Assembly (NCBI GenBank): GCA_046329235.1
Contig: JAXLVA010000001.1
Location: 2,542,001 to 2,606,000 of the forward strand
Reading direction: 5' to 3'
Origin: JALONH01 sp046329235
GTDB lineage: Bacteria; Bacteroidota; Bacteroidia; Cytophagales; Cytophagaceae
Length of the DNA: 64,000 nucleotides
Shown here piece by piece: positions 24,605 through 32,734 of the stretch (positions are counted from its first letter, which is position 1; every line of letters begins with the position of its first letter). Below the pieces are notes generated by a model. It did not search any database and was not told the DNA's origin. It saw only the letters and a program-made list of their open reading frames with translations. Both the position numbers and the translations under genes were made by a program.

Positions 24605-25347
24605 GCGGATTTGTAATTCGCCCACTTATTTAATAATTATAACTTATCCTATGATTCACAAAATATTTATTCCTACCCTCATAGTTTTAACACTTTTCTC
24701 CTGCAATAACGATCAGCAAAAATCCTCGCGTCCAAACGATACCATTCCAACTGCTCTAGCTGATAATAAATCTTCCTATGAGATTATATCCAAAAGAGCT
24801 TATGAAGATATGGTAGAAAGTCTTTATAATGAACTGGTGAGCAAAGACATCAAGTTAAAAGAACTGGAGACTACAATTGATGAACTTAAAAAATCAAAAG
24901 GAGATACCATAGAGCCGTTTGATAATTTCAATAGAAAAAATCTATCCTACTTTAACTCCGTCGACATTCATGTTTCTGCCATCAAAGACAGTCTGCTAAG
25001 AATGAAGATGAAAAAGTTGGTAGAAGATCAAGCAGCAAAATACAATGCAAGCATTAAAGATCATGAGGAGCTATTAAGCCTCATCACCTCCAAAGAGCTA
25101 TCTATGGATGATCTTCATCAGGTGTTAAAAATTGTCAAAACCCTGCCGATGATAGACAAATACCAAACCAACAGCTTACCTTCCAAAAAGCCATTGGAAA
25201 AATACATCGAAAAACAAAAGCAAACCATTTACCTTGCTGACTCGCTTTCGAAAAATTAACAAACTATACAATGGGCTGTTGGTCGTTGAATCAACAGCGG
25301 AAGTGGTATCACAAAGAATAATAAGTGCGAATTAAATTTCGCCACGT
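24605..25347. repeat. Pair of inverted GCG...TTCGC elements flanking a lipoprotein gene
   Basis: At 24605-24632 the sequence AGCGGATTTGTAATTCGCC is followed by CACTTATT. At about 25322-25347 the reverse complement reads GGCGAAATTTAATTCGC then ACTTATT. The two are imperfect inverted copies on either side of one gene, reminiscent of REP-type elements. The relation is by eye and approximate. Confidence 0.45.
24651..25259 (+). CDS. Coiled-coil lipoprotein, function unknown
   Basis: A 202-residue protein starting MIHKIFIPTLIVLTLFSC, a lipoprotein signal with lipobox LFSC, so it should be anchored in the inner or outer membrane facing the periplasm. Residues about 50-85 (MVESLYNELVSKDIKLKELETTIDELKKSKGD) are a strong coiled-coil. 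The rest is charged and helical. An upstream in-frame ATG at 24582 would add 23 residues spanning the inverted-repeat region and bury the signal, so it is rejected. I recognise no family. It stands alone between the restriction-modification cassette and a Crp-family regulator. Confidence 0.65.
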   Translation: MIHKIFIPTLIVLTLFSCNNDQQKSSRPNDTIPTALADNKSSYEIISKRAYEDMVESLYNELVSKDIKLKELETTIDELKKSKGDTIEPFDNFNRKNLSYFNSVDIHVSAIKDSLLRMKMKKLVEDQAAKYNASIKDHEELLSLITSKELSMDDLHQVLKIVKTLPMIDKYQTNSLPSKKPLEKYIEKQKQTIYLADSLSKN

Positions 25348-25373
25348 CGGCAATCATTCAGACAACTAATAAG

Positions 25374-25949
25374 ATGACCATTGAACCATTGATTAATTAC
25401 GTTTCAAACCTTTTTGAAATTTCTGATAACGATACCAGTTTATTGACCCGTTATTTTAAAGTTGCCCATTTCTCCAAAGCATCCATTCTTGAAAAAGAAG
25501 GTGCCATTGCTCAAAACCTATATTTTGTTACCAATGGTTTGATAAGAACATTTTCTATGGAAGAGGGTACCGAAGTTACCGCCCAAATTGTAGGTAAAAA
25601 TAATTTCATCACCGGTTTCAATAGTTTTGTTTCTGAAATTAAATCCACTGAAACCATTCAATGTATTTCCGATTGTGAAGTACTTTATATCACTAAATCA
25701 GAATATGAAATTCTAACCAAGGAATGTGACATTTGGAGTGCTGTATGTAAACGGGTTTATGAAAAAACAATTACATTTCACCAACAACGAACAACAGACT
25801 TGCTAACGCTATCGGCAGAAAAGAGATATTTAAAATTGCTTACAGAGCGACCGGAATTAATTCAACAGGTACCCATCCAAATAATTGCTTCTTACATTGG
25901 GATTAAGCCCGAATCTTTGAGCAGAATTAGAAAAAAAATAATTTCCTAA
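25374..25949 (+). CDS. Crp/Fnr-family transcriptional regulator
   Basis: A 191-residue cytosolic regulator. Residues about 25-115 form a cyclic-nucleotide-binding-like beta-roll: FKVAHFSKASILEKEGAIAQNLYFVTNGLIRTF, then EVTAQIVGKNNFITGFNSFVS, a dimerisation helix, and a short C-terminal winged HTH (VPIQIIASYIGIKPESLSRIRKKI, about 167-190). The cAMP-contact residues of E. coli CRP are not conserved, as in most Bacteroidota homologues. The downstream MBL-fold gene starts 65 bases away on the same strand and may be its target or operon partner. Confidence 0.88.
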   Translation: MTIEPLINYVSNLFEISDNDTSLLTRYFKVAHFSKASILEKEGAIAQNLYFVTNGLIRTFSMEEGTEVTAQIVGKNNFITGFNSFVSEIKSTETIQCISDCEVLYITKSEYEILTKECDIWSAVCKRVYEKTITFHQQRTTDLLTLSAEKRYLKLLTERPELIQQVPIQIIASYIGIKPESLSRIRKKIIS

Positions 25950-26014
25950 CATTTATCAAGTAGTATCTGTTTTTAAGAAGTGTACTTTGTATCCAACTTT
26001 TATTTTCTAAAAAG

Positions 26015-26728
26015 ATGCAAAGTATAATTCAGTTGTCCATTTTTCCATTGGGTATGATTAATTGTTTCCTCATAAAAGGTGAAAGAAAACATGTTTTGGT
26101 AGATACCGGCGTGCCCAACAGTGAAACGAAAATTATCAAACAACTACTCCAACACAACATCCCATTAGAAGATATTGGTTTAATCATTATAACACACGGA
26201 CATATTGACCACTTTGGAAGTGCCAAAGCATTGAAGGATATTTTACAAGTCCCTATTCTCATACACGAGCTTGATAAAATAGCTTTACAAACAGGGAAAA
26301 GTATGTTAGAGACATTAAACCCTAACCATAAATTTTGGGATATAGTACTTAAACCTGTCTTAACAAAAGATGTGGCTTTACCTTGTTTACCGGACATTGT
26401 ACTAAACAAAAACGAAGAATTTGATTTAGCACCTTATGGGATCCATGGAAAAGTAATTCATACACCGGGACACACACCGGGTTCTTTATCTGTTATTCTT
26501 GACAACAGAAGTGCCATCATTATGGATTTGGCTTCGTCAGGAATATTACTTGGCGGAATTGCATTTAATACAAGAATGAAGCATCCTCCTTTTCACGACA
26601 ATTTAGAACAAGTAAAAAGCAGTATCAATCATCTTCTTTCATTGAATACGGAAACATTTTATCTTGGACACGGAAATCCGGTTTCAAGAAAGTCTTTAAT
26701 AAATTATAGAGACAAATTTTTAAACTAA
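26015..26728 (+). CDS. MBL-fold metallo-hydrolase
   Basis: A 237-residue metallo-beta-lactamase-fold protein. Metal motif HGHIDH at residues 61-66 (H61, H63, D65, H66), HTPGHTPGSLSV for the next His, a metal-bridging Asp near IIMDLASSG, and GHGNPVS near the end for the last His. There is no signal peptide, so it is cytosolic. Family members act as hydrolases of thioesters, lactones, or phosphoesters; nothing here fixes the substrate. It follows the Crp-family gene. Confidence 0.87.
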   Translation: MQSIIQLSIFPLGMINCFLIKGERKHVLVDTGVPNSETKIIKQLLQHNIPLEDIGLIIITHGHIDHFGSAKALKDILQVPILIHELDKIALQTGKSMLETLNPNHKFWDIVLKPVLTKDVALPCLPDIVLNKNEEFDLAPYGIHGKVIHTPGHTPGSLSVILDNRSAIIMDLASSGILLGGIAFNTRMKHPPFHDNLEQVKSSINHLLSLNTETFYLGHGNPVSRKSLINYRDKFLN

Positions 26729-26759
26729 CTAAAAAAACAGCACTAACAGCTTTTACAAT

Positions 26760-27440
26760 ATGGCATTTGAATTGAAAAACGTTGTTCCTTGGGGACGAAA
26801 TTTAAAAGAATATAAAAGCATGTTTAAGTTAACAGACGCTGACTTGAACAAACAAATAATAAGCATAGGTGACGGTCCGGCAAGTTTTAATTACGAAATG
26901 ACTCGTTTGTCCAAAAGTGTGGTATCACTTGACCCTATATATCAGTTTACTGAAAGTGAATTAACTCAGAGAATAGAAGAAACCAAAGACATAGTTATAG
27001 AACAGATGAGCAAGAATAAGGATAATTTCATCTGGACAAATTATAAGGATATTGAAGAATTAGAAAGTGTTCGATTATCAGCGATGAATGACTTTTTGAA
27101 AGATTTTGAAATAGGTAAAAAAGAAAAACGATATGTAACTCACTCGATGCCGGAGAAGACTTCCTTTCCCGACTTAACATTTGAGTTAGGGTTAAGTTCA
27201 CATTTCTTAGTTCTCTATTCTCAACTTGGACTGGAATTTCACATTCCATCCATCAATGAAATGCTTAGGATTGCGAAGGAAATTAGAATATTCCCACTCT
27301 TGAATCTGGATGCTAAAAAATCAGAATTAGTAGACGCTTTGATAGCTTATTTTCAAACAGACTATATAGTAAAAATTGAAAAGGTTGATTATGAATTTCA
27401 AAAGAATGGAAATGAAATGTTAACCATAAAAAGAAAATAA
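26760..27440 (+). CDS. SAM-dependent methyltransferase-like protein
   Basis: A 226-residue cytosolic protein. Residues about 31-60 (NKQIISIGDGPASFNYEMT ... VVSLDPIYQF) look like motif I of a class I SAM-binding Rossmann fold: a beta strand, glycine-rich loop IGDGP, then an acidic residue D at the end of beta2. Later motifs (LTFELGLSSHFL, IKEIRIFPLLNL) agree with the fold. I recall families of this type annotated only as SAM-dependent methyltransferases. Substrate is unknown. It begins 31 bases after the MBL-fold gene and is followed at 3 bases by a barrel-like gene. Confidence 0.6.
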   Translation: MAFELKNVVPWGRNLKEYKSMFKLTDADLNKQIISIGDGPASFNYEMTRLSKSVVSLDPIYQFTESELTQRIEETKDIVIEQMSKNKDNFIWTNYKDIEELESVRLSAMNDFLKDFEIGKKEKRYVTHSMPEKTSFPDLTFELGLSSHFLVLYSQLGLEFHIPSINEMLRIAKEIRIFPLLNLDAKKSELVDALIAYFQTDYIVKIEKVDYEFQKNGNEMLTIKRK

Positions 27441-27443
27441 AAA

Positions 27444-28046
27444 ATGAAACTACGAACCTACATTGTCTTCGCCTTGTTTTTCACTCTGGGCTCATTCAAT
27501 GCCTACTCACAAGATTCCATCAGTAAATCAGCGTCAAATAAATCAAGTCAGATTTATATAGAAACGGATCCAACCGCTCTATTTTTTAACGGTTTCTCTT
27601 TAGCAGTAAGGAGAAGTTCAACACTAGCAAAAATTTTAAATCTAGGCTTAGGTATTTATACAACCAAACTGCCAGACTTTTACATAGAAGCTGAAGAAAC
27701 GAATAAAGGAAAGGGATGGGAAGGTCGAAATATGGGAATTGATGGTTTCATAGATTACTATATTTTCAATCCAAACAAGGGACTAAGCGTGGGTCTAACT
27801 TTATCATTATATAAATTTTCGATTGAAAGGAACAACCAGCAAACTAGCTACCATTCATTCATTGAGACCTTACGCATAGGTTATCTTTGGAGACCAATCA
27901 AAAAGTTTGATTCAGTATACGTGTTTCCATGGGTTGGACTTTCAACCGGTCAAAAAATTTCAGGGAATAATGAAATAGATGGAGAAACGTTTACAACTCC
28001 TAAGTGGAATTTTGTTCCTGCATTTCAAATTGGATACAGTTTTTAA
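27444..28046 (+). CDS. Small outer-membrane beta-barrel-like protein
   Basis: A 200-residue protein with a signal peptide (residues 1-22, ending NAYSQ). The rest shows repeated amphipathic strands with aromatic ends, for example LGLGIYTTKLPDFYIEA, GLSVGLTLSLYKFSIER, TLRIGYLWRP, and ends in FQIGYSF, with a C-terminal Phe as usual for outer-membrane barrels. No ligand can be named. It is 3 bases after the methyltransferase-like gene, so the two are probably co-transcribed. Confidence 0.65.
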   Translation: MKLRTYIVFALFFTLGSFNAYSQDSISKSASNKSSQIYIETDPTALFFNGFSLAVRRSSTLAKILNLGLGIYTTKLPDFYIEAEETNKGKGWEGRNMGIDGFIDYYIFNPNKGLSVGLTLSLYKFSIERNNQQTSYHSFIETLRIGYLWRPIKKFDSVYVFPWVGLSTGQKISGNNEIDGETFTTPKWNFVPAFQIGYSF

Positions 28047-28092
28047 AAATGATTAGTGACGAGGCAAACACTCTGCTAGGCAGGCGTTATTC

Positions 28093-28188
28093 AACCCCTT
28101 CAGGGTTGGCAAAATATCATGATTAGTCATTTAAAAACACACCAGGAGTGCGGGCACCACCCTCTTTCTGTTTCTGTTTCTGTTTCTG
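28093..28188. repeat. Hairpin and TTTCTG hexamer array
   Basis: AACCC/GGGTT hairpin (28093-28097 with 28103-28107) followed downstream by four perfect copies of TTTCTG (28165-28188), preceded by CACCCTC as in the element at 21768. The whole gap 28047-28239 has no credible gene, although a short open frame crosses it. Confidence 0.6.
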
Positions 28189-28239
28189 ACCTCCTGCATG
28201 ATGATGCGAACATTCACCATTTACAATTCACCATTCTTA

Positions 28240-30699
28240 TCAGTCTTCTTCCGAATAATAAACTCTCTTCACTCTATCACCTATTCCCGTCAGCACTTCG
28301 TAGCCAATTGTGCCAATTTTATCGGCGAGTTCTTGAATGGGTGGATTCTCACCAAAAAGTATCACTTCGTCTCCTACTTCGCAAGTGATATCGGTTACGT
28401 CCACCATAGACATATCCATACACACGTTGCCAATGATTTTACAACGCTTACCATGAATTAACACTTCGCCTACGCCGTTGCTTAATCTACGATCATAGCC
28501 ATCCGCGTAACCCACTTCAATAGTAGCCACCTTAGTAGTGCGCTGTGCTGTCCACTTTCTGCTGTATCCTACCGAGGTGCCGCTTTCTACTTCTCGTATT
28601 TGAGAGATGTGTGTTTTCAAGGTGCTCACCGCACGCAATTCATTTTGAAACAATCCGGAGCTTTCCACTCCGTATAAACCTATTCCTAATCGCACCATGT
28701 CTAAATGTGCCTCCGGCAAACGTAATATAGCTGCCGAGTTGGCTGCATGTCTTAGGAAGGTATAGTTTAATTGCTTTGCAATAGTATCTGTAATCTCTTG
28801 GAAAGATTTTAATTGATCTCTAGTAAATGTATCATGTAAAGCTTCATCCGAACCCGCAAGGTGTGTAAAGCAACTCGCTACTTTCAACTGCGGATGTTCT
28901 GCTAATACTTTTAATACCGCAGGCACATCGCTCGGTGCTAAACCTAAACGGCGCATACCGGTATCCCATTTTAAATGGATACTCATGGGTTGTGTAGACC
29001 AGCCTGCAATTTCTGCCCACTTCTCTAACACATCTAGTCGGTATATCTCCGGCTCTAAGTGATGCGTAATCATTCGATCAATCGCTTCCACCTTCGCATT
29101 CATCACCATGATGGGAATGGTCACGCCTTGTTCACGTAAACGTACACCTTCGTCGGCATAGGCTACGGCTAAGTAATGAACACCATGGTGTTGCAACAAC
29201 TGCGCTACTTCGTAAGAGCCGCTGCCATAAGCTAATGCTTTCACCATGGCCATCACCTTTACACCCGGTTGCAAGCGCGAACGATATACGTTCAGGTTGT
29301 GCAACAAAGAGTTTAAGTTAACTTCTAAGCGCGTCTCGTGTTGTTTGTATTCCAGTGCATGTACAATTTTCTCAAAGGAAAATTTACGTGCACCTTTAAT
29401 CAATATAATTTCTTTATGGAAAGTCATGGCAGTAGTGTCTGCCATTAATTCATCTACCGAATTAAAATGTTGTGTCTTCTCAAACGTATAAGATGCTAAA
29501 CGCTGACTGTCTTTTCCTACGGTAATGACTTTAGTGACACCCGCTGCCTTCAGCATGGTAGCGATGCGCGCGTACAAGTCATCTTGTGAAGCGCCACTCT
29601 CCAATACATCGGAAAGAATGATGGTTCTTTTAGCACGCTGGCGCACATGTTGCATAAAGTCGAGTGCCATTTGCAATCCTGCCACATCATTGTTGTAGGT
29701 ATCATCAATAACGTAGGACTCCCCTTTGGCTTCTTTCACCTCCATGCGCATGTGCAATGGATGCAATTGGTGAATGCGTTTTTGTATGTCTTGTAAAGGA
29801 TAACCTAAATACGTCATCACTGTTACTACGTGCATACTATTCTCTACCGAAGCTTTATCTATAAATGGAATGTGCAACACACCGGACCAATGTTGGGTCT
29901 TGATGTTGACTGTAGTCTGTAAACCTTTTTGCTCAACAACTTCTCCTTGTACATTCGCCGATTGATTCTCTAAGGACCAAGTGAACAAAGGAAGTGATTT
30001 CACAGCAGCATGCTGAATGATAGATAAATGATCCGCACAAAGGATAACTACTTTTGCCTTTGTAAACAAAAGAGCTTTCTCTTGTATCTTTTCTTCGATG
30101 GAAGAAAAACCTTCGTCATGTGCGGAGCCTATATTCGTGAAGATGCCAATACTCGGTTGAATAATTTTTTCTAATCGAGCCATCTCACCGGGTTGTGAGA
30201 TACCGGCTTCAAAAATACCTAGTGTATGTAAATCGTTTAATGGCCATACCGACAAAGGCACGCCTATTTGTGAGTTGTAACTTTTAGGGTTACGAAGAAT
30301 GGTGTAATCGCTTTGCAACGTTTGATACAACCATTCTTTGACAATGGTCTTGGCATTGCTACCGGTAATACCAATCACTGGCAGTGTATACTTTTCTCTA
30401 TGTGCTTGTACTAATTTTTGTAAGGCCTTCACCGAAGATGCCGTGTGAAAGAAGAAAGCATTCGGATAGTTCGAGGTATTGATTTCTTTTTCTACTACAA
30501 AACATCTTACTCCTTTTTGATACGCTTGTGAAAGATATTGATGTCCGTCGTGATTTGTCCCAGCGATGGCAAAAAACACCGTTCCTTCTGGAGCTACTAC
30601 TTTGCGAGAATCTAGCAACAGTTGAGAAAGAACTATATCTTCTTTCCCATACTGAAGGAATTTACCTTCGCATAGTGTTTCTATGTTTCGGAACAACAT
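28240..30699 (-). CDS. murF-alr: MurF-alanine racemase fusion
   Basis: One 819-residue polypeptide that adds D-Ala-D-Ala to UDP-MurNAc-tripeptide (MurF half, about 1-450) and converts L- to D-alanine (racemase half, about 455-819); both serve peptidoglycan synthesis in the cytosol. MurF has SRKVVAPEGTVFFAI, the ATP loop GITGSNAKT (113-118 region, where most Mur ligases have NGKT), NPKSYNSQIGVPLS and GIFEAGISQPGEM. The racemase has the PLP lysine in MVKALAYGSG, the catalytic Tyr region SVGYSRKW, and the C-terminal GDEVILFG and GYEVLTGIGDRVKRVY. The fusion is well known in Bacteroidota. It follows the MFS gene after 5 bases and is probably co-transcribed with it. Confidence 0.96.
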   Translation of the reverse strand: MLFRNIETLCEGKFLQYGKEDIVLSQLLLDSRKVVAPEGTVFFAIAGTNHDGHQYLSQAYQKGVRCFVVEKEINTSNYPNAFFFHTASSVKALQKLVQAHREKYTLPVIGITGSNAKTIVKEWLYQTLQSDYTILRNPKSYNSQIGVPLSVWPLNDLHTLGIFEAGISQPGEMARLEKIIQPSIGIFTNIGSAHDEGFSSIEEKIQEKALLFTKAKVVILCADHLSIIQHAAVKSLPLFTWSLENQSANVQGEVVEQKGLQTTVNIKTQHWSGVLHIPFIDKASVENSMHVVTVMTYLGYPLQDIQKRIHQLHPLHMRMEVKEAKGESYVIDDTYNNDVAGLQMALDFMQHVRQRAKRTIILSDVLESGASQDDLYARIATMLKAAGVTKVITVGKDSQRLASYTFEKTQHFNSVDELMADTTAMTFHKEIILIKGARKFSFEKIVHALEYKQHETRLEVNLNSLLHNLNVYRSRLQPGVKVMAMVKALAYGSGSYEVAQLLQHHGVHYLAVAYADEGVRLREQGVTIPIMVMNAKVEAIDRMITHHLEPEIYRLDVLEKWAEIAGWSTQPMSIHLKWDTGMRRLGLAPSDVPAVLKVLAEHPQLKVASCFTHLAGSDEALHDTFTRDQLKSFQEITDTIAKQLNYTFLRHAANSAAILRLPEAHLDMVRLGIGLYGVESSGLFQNELRAVSTLKTHISQIREVESGTSVGYSRKWTAQRTTKVATIEVGYADGYDRRLSNGVGEVLIHGKRCKIIGNVCMDMSMVDVTDITCEVGDEVILFGENPPIQELADKIGTIGYEVLTGIGDRVKRVYYSEED

Positions 30700-30704
30700 A
30701 GGGA

Positions 30705-32003
30705 TTAATGATTGTTTGGCTTTTTAGCTGCTGCGGTAAGCGAATCGAAGTCGTGATACTTTCCTACTAAAATTAAACCTGCTGCCACGCAGAAGCTGGC
30801 TAGGATAAAATAAGCATATATAATGTTGTTGCCTTCTTCAAAAAACGGCAACACGAATAACACGATAAAGAATAATCGGAATAAGGTATTAATCACATTG
30901 AAGAAGCTGTTCACACGACCTGCTAATTCATTAGGGATTAAAGCAAACAAATAAGACACGCGGAAGATACGAGAACCTGCATTGGCAAATCCTTTCATCA
31001 AGGCTACTCCTAAGTAAATCATAACGGAGGAAGTAAACGAGCTTAAGAAGAAAACGCCGGCGGTCATGAACGTGATAATCAATATCGCTTTCAATAATGG
31101 CATTCTACTAAAGAGTGTTTGAATGACTATACCGGAAAGTAAGGAACCGGTGGCATACATAAATTCTACCAAACCGATAACCTCTGCTCCTTCTCCTAAG
31201 TTGTTTTTAACATATAGCGGAATCAAACAGAAAATCTCTACGAGGACGACGACGAAAATAGCGTAGGAACAAATACCGAATAATAAAACCAGCTGATTTT
31301 TCATCAAGTAATCGTAGCCGGATTTTAAACGCTCATATAAAGTTCCTTCTTCGTTATGACTAACTCCCATCACCGTATTGTATTCAATCAACAGGATAAT
31401 GATGAAAGACACGAAGTAAGCAACGGCATCAAACAAGAAGATTTCATGGATTTCCAATTTAGGAATCGTTACATGTATGTTCCAGTCAAGCCCTATGGAA
31501 AGGAATGAAATATCTTTATTCAATCCGTCTAGAAACATAGTTCCCATAACGGCACCACCAATCGCGGTAGACTGACCTACGATTTCGATGATGGAAGTGA
31601 TTTTGGTATAATCTTTTGGGTCGGATAACTCTTGCGCAAAGGCGTAGAGATTAGGATAGTGAATTACGTAACCTAAGAACGTAGTGGTAAATACTAAGAC
31701 AATGAGTTCGGTAGGTAATACACCTTCCTTAAAACCTAAAGACGATACGGAGAAGACAATTAAACCTCCTACGACGTTCGTTCCTAAGAACACATCTTTA
31801 CGGTTGAAACCATCGATTAATGCTCCGGCATATAATCCCCAGAACAAGGATAACAAAGTGACTACAGCAAAATACGCAATGAAGATATTCGCTTGGTTAT
31901 TTACAGTAAAATACCAAGGAATAGCCAACATGGTCAAGCCTTGTGCAAAGCCCGCCACACCATTTGCGGTAAAAAGTATTGCTAATGATTTTTTATTAGT
32001 CAA
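30705..32003 (-). CDS. MFS transporter
   Basis: A 432-residue inner-membrane protein with about 12 hydrophobic segments and a soluble loop between helices 6 and 7 containing TVMGVSHNEEGTLYERLKSGYDYL, the pattern of MFS permeases of the drug/MFS_3 type. The motif A-like loop after helix 2 is GALIDGFNRKDVF. The start is TTG at 32003: a stop codon lies seven codons upstream, and no ATG precedes the first helix. Only 14 bases separate it from the nearest divergent recX start option, so the promoters of the two genes must overlap. Substrate cannot be told. Confidence 0.9.
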   Translation of the reverse strand: MTNKKSLAILFTANGVAGFAQGLTMLAIPWYFTVNNQANIFIAYFAVVTLLSLFWGLYAGALIDGFNRKDVFLGTNVVGGLIVFSVSSLGFKEGVLPTELIVLVFTTTFLGYVIHYPNLYAFAQELSDPKDYTKITSIIEIVGQSTAIGGAVMGTMFLDGLNKDISFLSIGLDWNIHVTIPKLEIHEIFLFDAVAYFVSFIIILLIEYNTVMGVSHNEEGTLYERLKSGYDYLMKNQLVLLFGICSYAIFVVVLVEIFCLIPLYVKNNLGEGAEVIGLVEFMYATGSLLSGIVIQTLFSRMPLLKAILIITFMTAGVFFLSSFTSSVMIYLGVALMKGFANAGSRIFRVSYLFALIPNELAGRVNSFFNVINTLFRLFFIVLFVLPFFEEGNNIIYAYFILASFCVAAGLILVGKYHDFDSLTAAAKKPNNH

Positions 32004-32035
32004 ATTTGTAATGAATATTGGTTAAAAATACGAAA

Positions 32036-32524
32036 ATGGACGGCAGAAAAAAACATAAAGTTTTGACTCCGGGGCAAGCCTTCGTAAAAATTTCTGCTTT
32101 TTGTGCCTATCAAGAACGTGCTCATAAAGAAGTCTTTCAGAAGTTATACGAGTATGGTTTGAAAAAGTCGGAAGCGGAGGAGATAATCTCTCGCTTGATT
32201 ACGGACAACTTTTTGAACGAAGAGCGCTTTGCAAAGAGTTATGCGGGGGGTAAATTTCGCATGAAACGTTGGGGTAAAGTAAAGATTAAAAGAGAGTTAG
32301 AACTAAAAGGAGTTTCTGCTTACTGTATCCGCAAGGGCATGGAAGAGATTTCCGAAGAGGCTTATTGGGAGGTAATTTTGTCCGAATTGGGCAAAAAAAC
32401 AGCTTCCATTAAAGACCCGATGCCCCTCAAAAAGATCAAAGCCATCCGATATATGCTATCCCGGGGCTTCGAAAATGATTTGATAAAAGAGGCGTGGGAA
32501 ACGCTGGAAGGTAAAAAAGCTTAG
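32036..32524 (+). CDS. recX: Regulatory protein RecX
   Basis: RecX binds and inhibits RecA filaments. The 162-residue protein has the three-helix repeats of the family: FVKISAFCAYQERAHKEVFQKLYEYGL, then the conserved second repeat LITDNFLNEERFAKSYAGGKFRMKRWGKVKIKRELELKGV, then a third ending in MLSRGFENDLIKEAW. The ATG at 32036 is preferred over an in-frame TTG at 32018. It is divergent from the MFS gene and not near recA in this window. Confidence 0.93.
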   Translation: MDGRKKHKVLTPGQAFVKISAFCAYQERAHKEVFQKLYEYGLKKSEAEEIISRLITDNFLNEERFAKSYAGGKFRMKRWGKVKIKRELELKGVSAYCIRKGMEEISEEAYWEVILSELGKKTASIKDPMPLKKIKAIRYMLSRGFENDLIKEAWETLEGKKA

Positions 32525-32600
32525 GGCCGAAGGCTAAAAGCAGGAGATCTCGTTGAAATCAGTCTAGTGATTTATCATAGAAGCTACTGCTTTAAAACAA

Positions 32601-32631
32601 AACCCTCAAGGTTATTAAAACCTTGAGGGTT
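32601..32631 (-). terminator. Terminator of lysC
   Basis: Perfect 13-bp stem AACCCTCAAGGTT (32601-32613) with 32619-32631, 5-nt loop. On the minus strand it is followed by TTTTGTTTT, so it works for lysC; in the plus direction no T-run follows. Confidence 0.8.
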
Positions 32632-32701
32632 GAGATGAGCGTCAGAGTATCTTTTAACTCTTCACTGCTTTTAATCTTAATACTCTTACTTAATGCTTCT
32701 A

Positions 32702-32732
32702 CTAAATACTAACGACTCGTAGCTAAATACTA
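32702..32732 (-). repeat. Second copy of the TAGTATTTAG/GTCGTTAG element
   Basis: On the minus strand, starting 2-3 bases after the lysC stop codon, the sequence reads TAGTATTTAGCT, then GTCGTTAG and TATTTAG. The same words in another order follow the nadC stop (3935-3965) in the same orientation relative to the gene. Confidence 0.6.
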
Positions 32733-32734
32733 TA

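Noticed and set aside
28119..28461. Short plus-strand frames downstream of the barrel-like gene
   Set aside because: They start in repeat DNA (TTTCTG array) and run antisense into the MurF-Alr gene.
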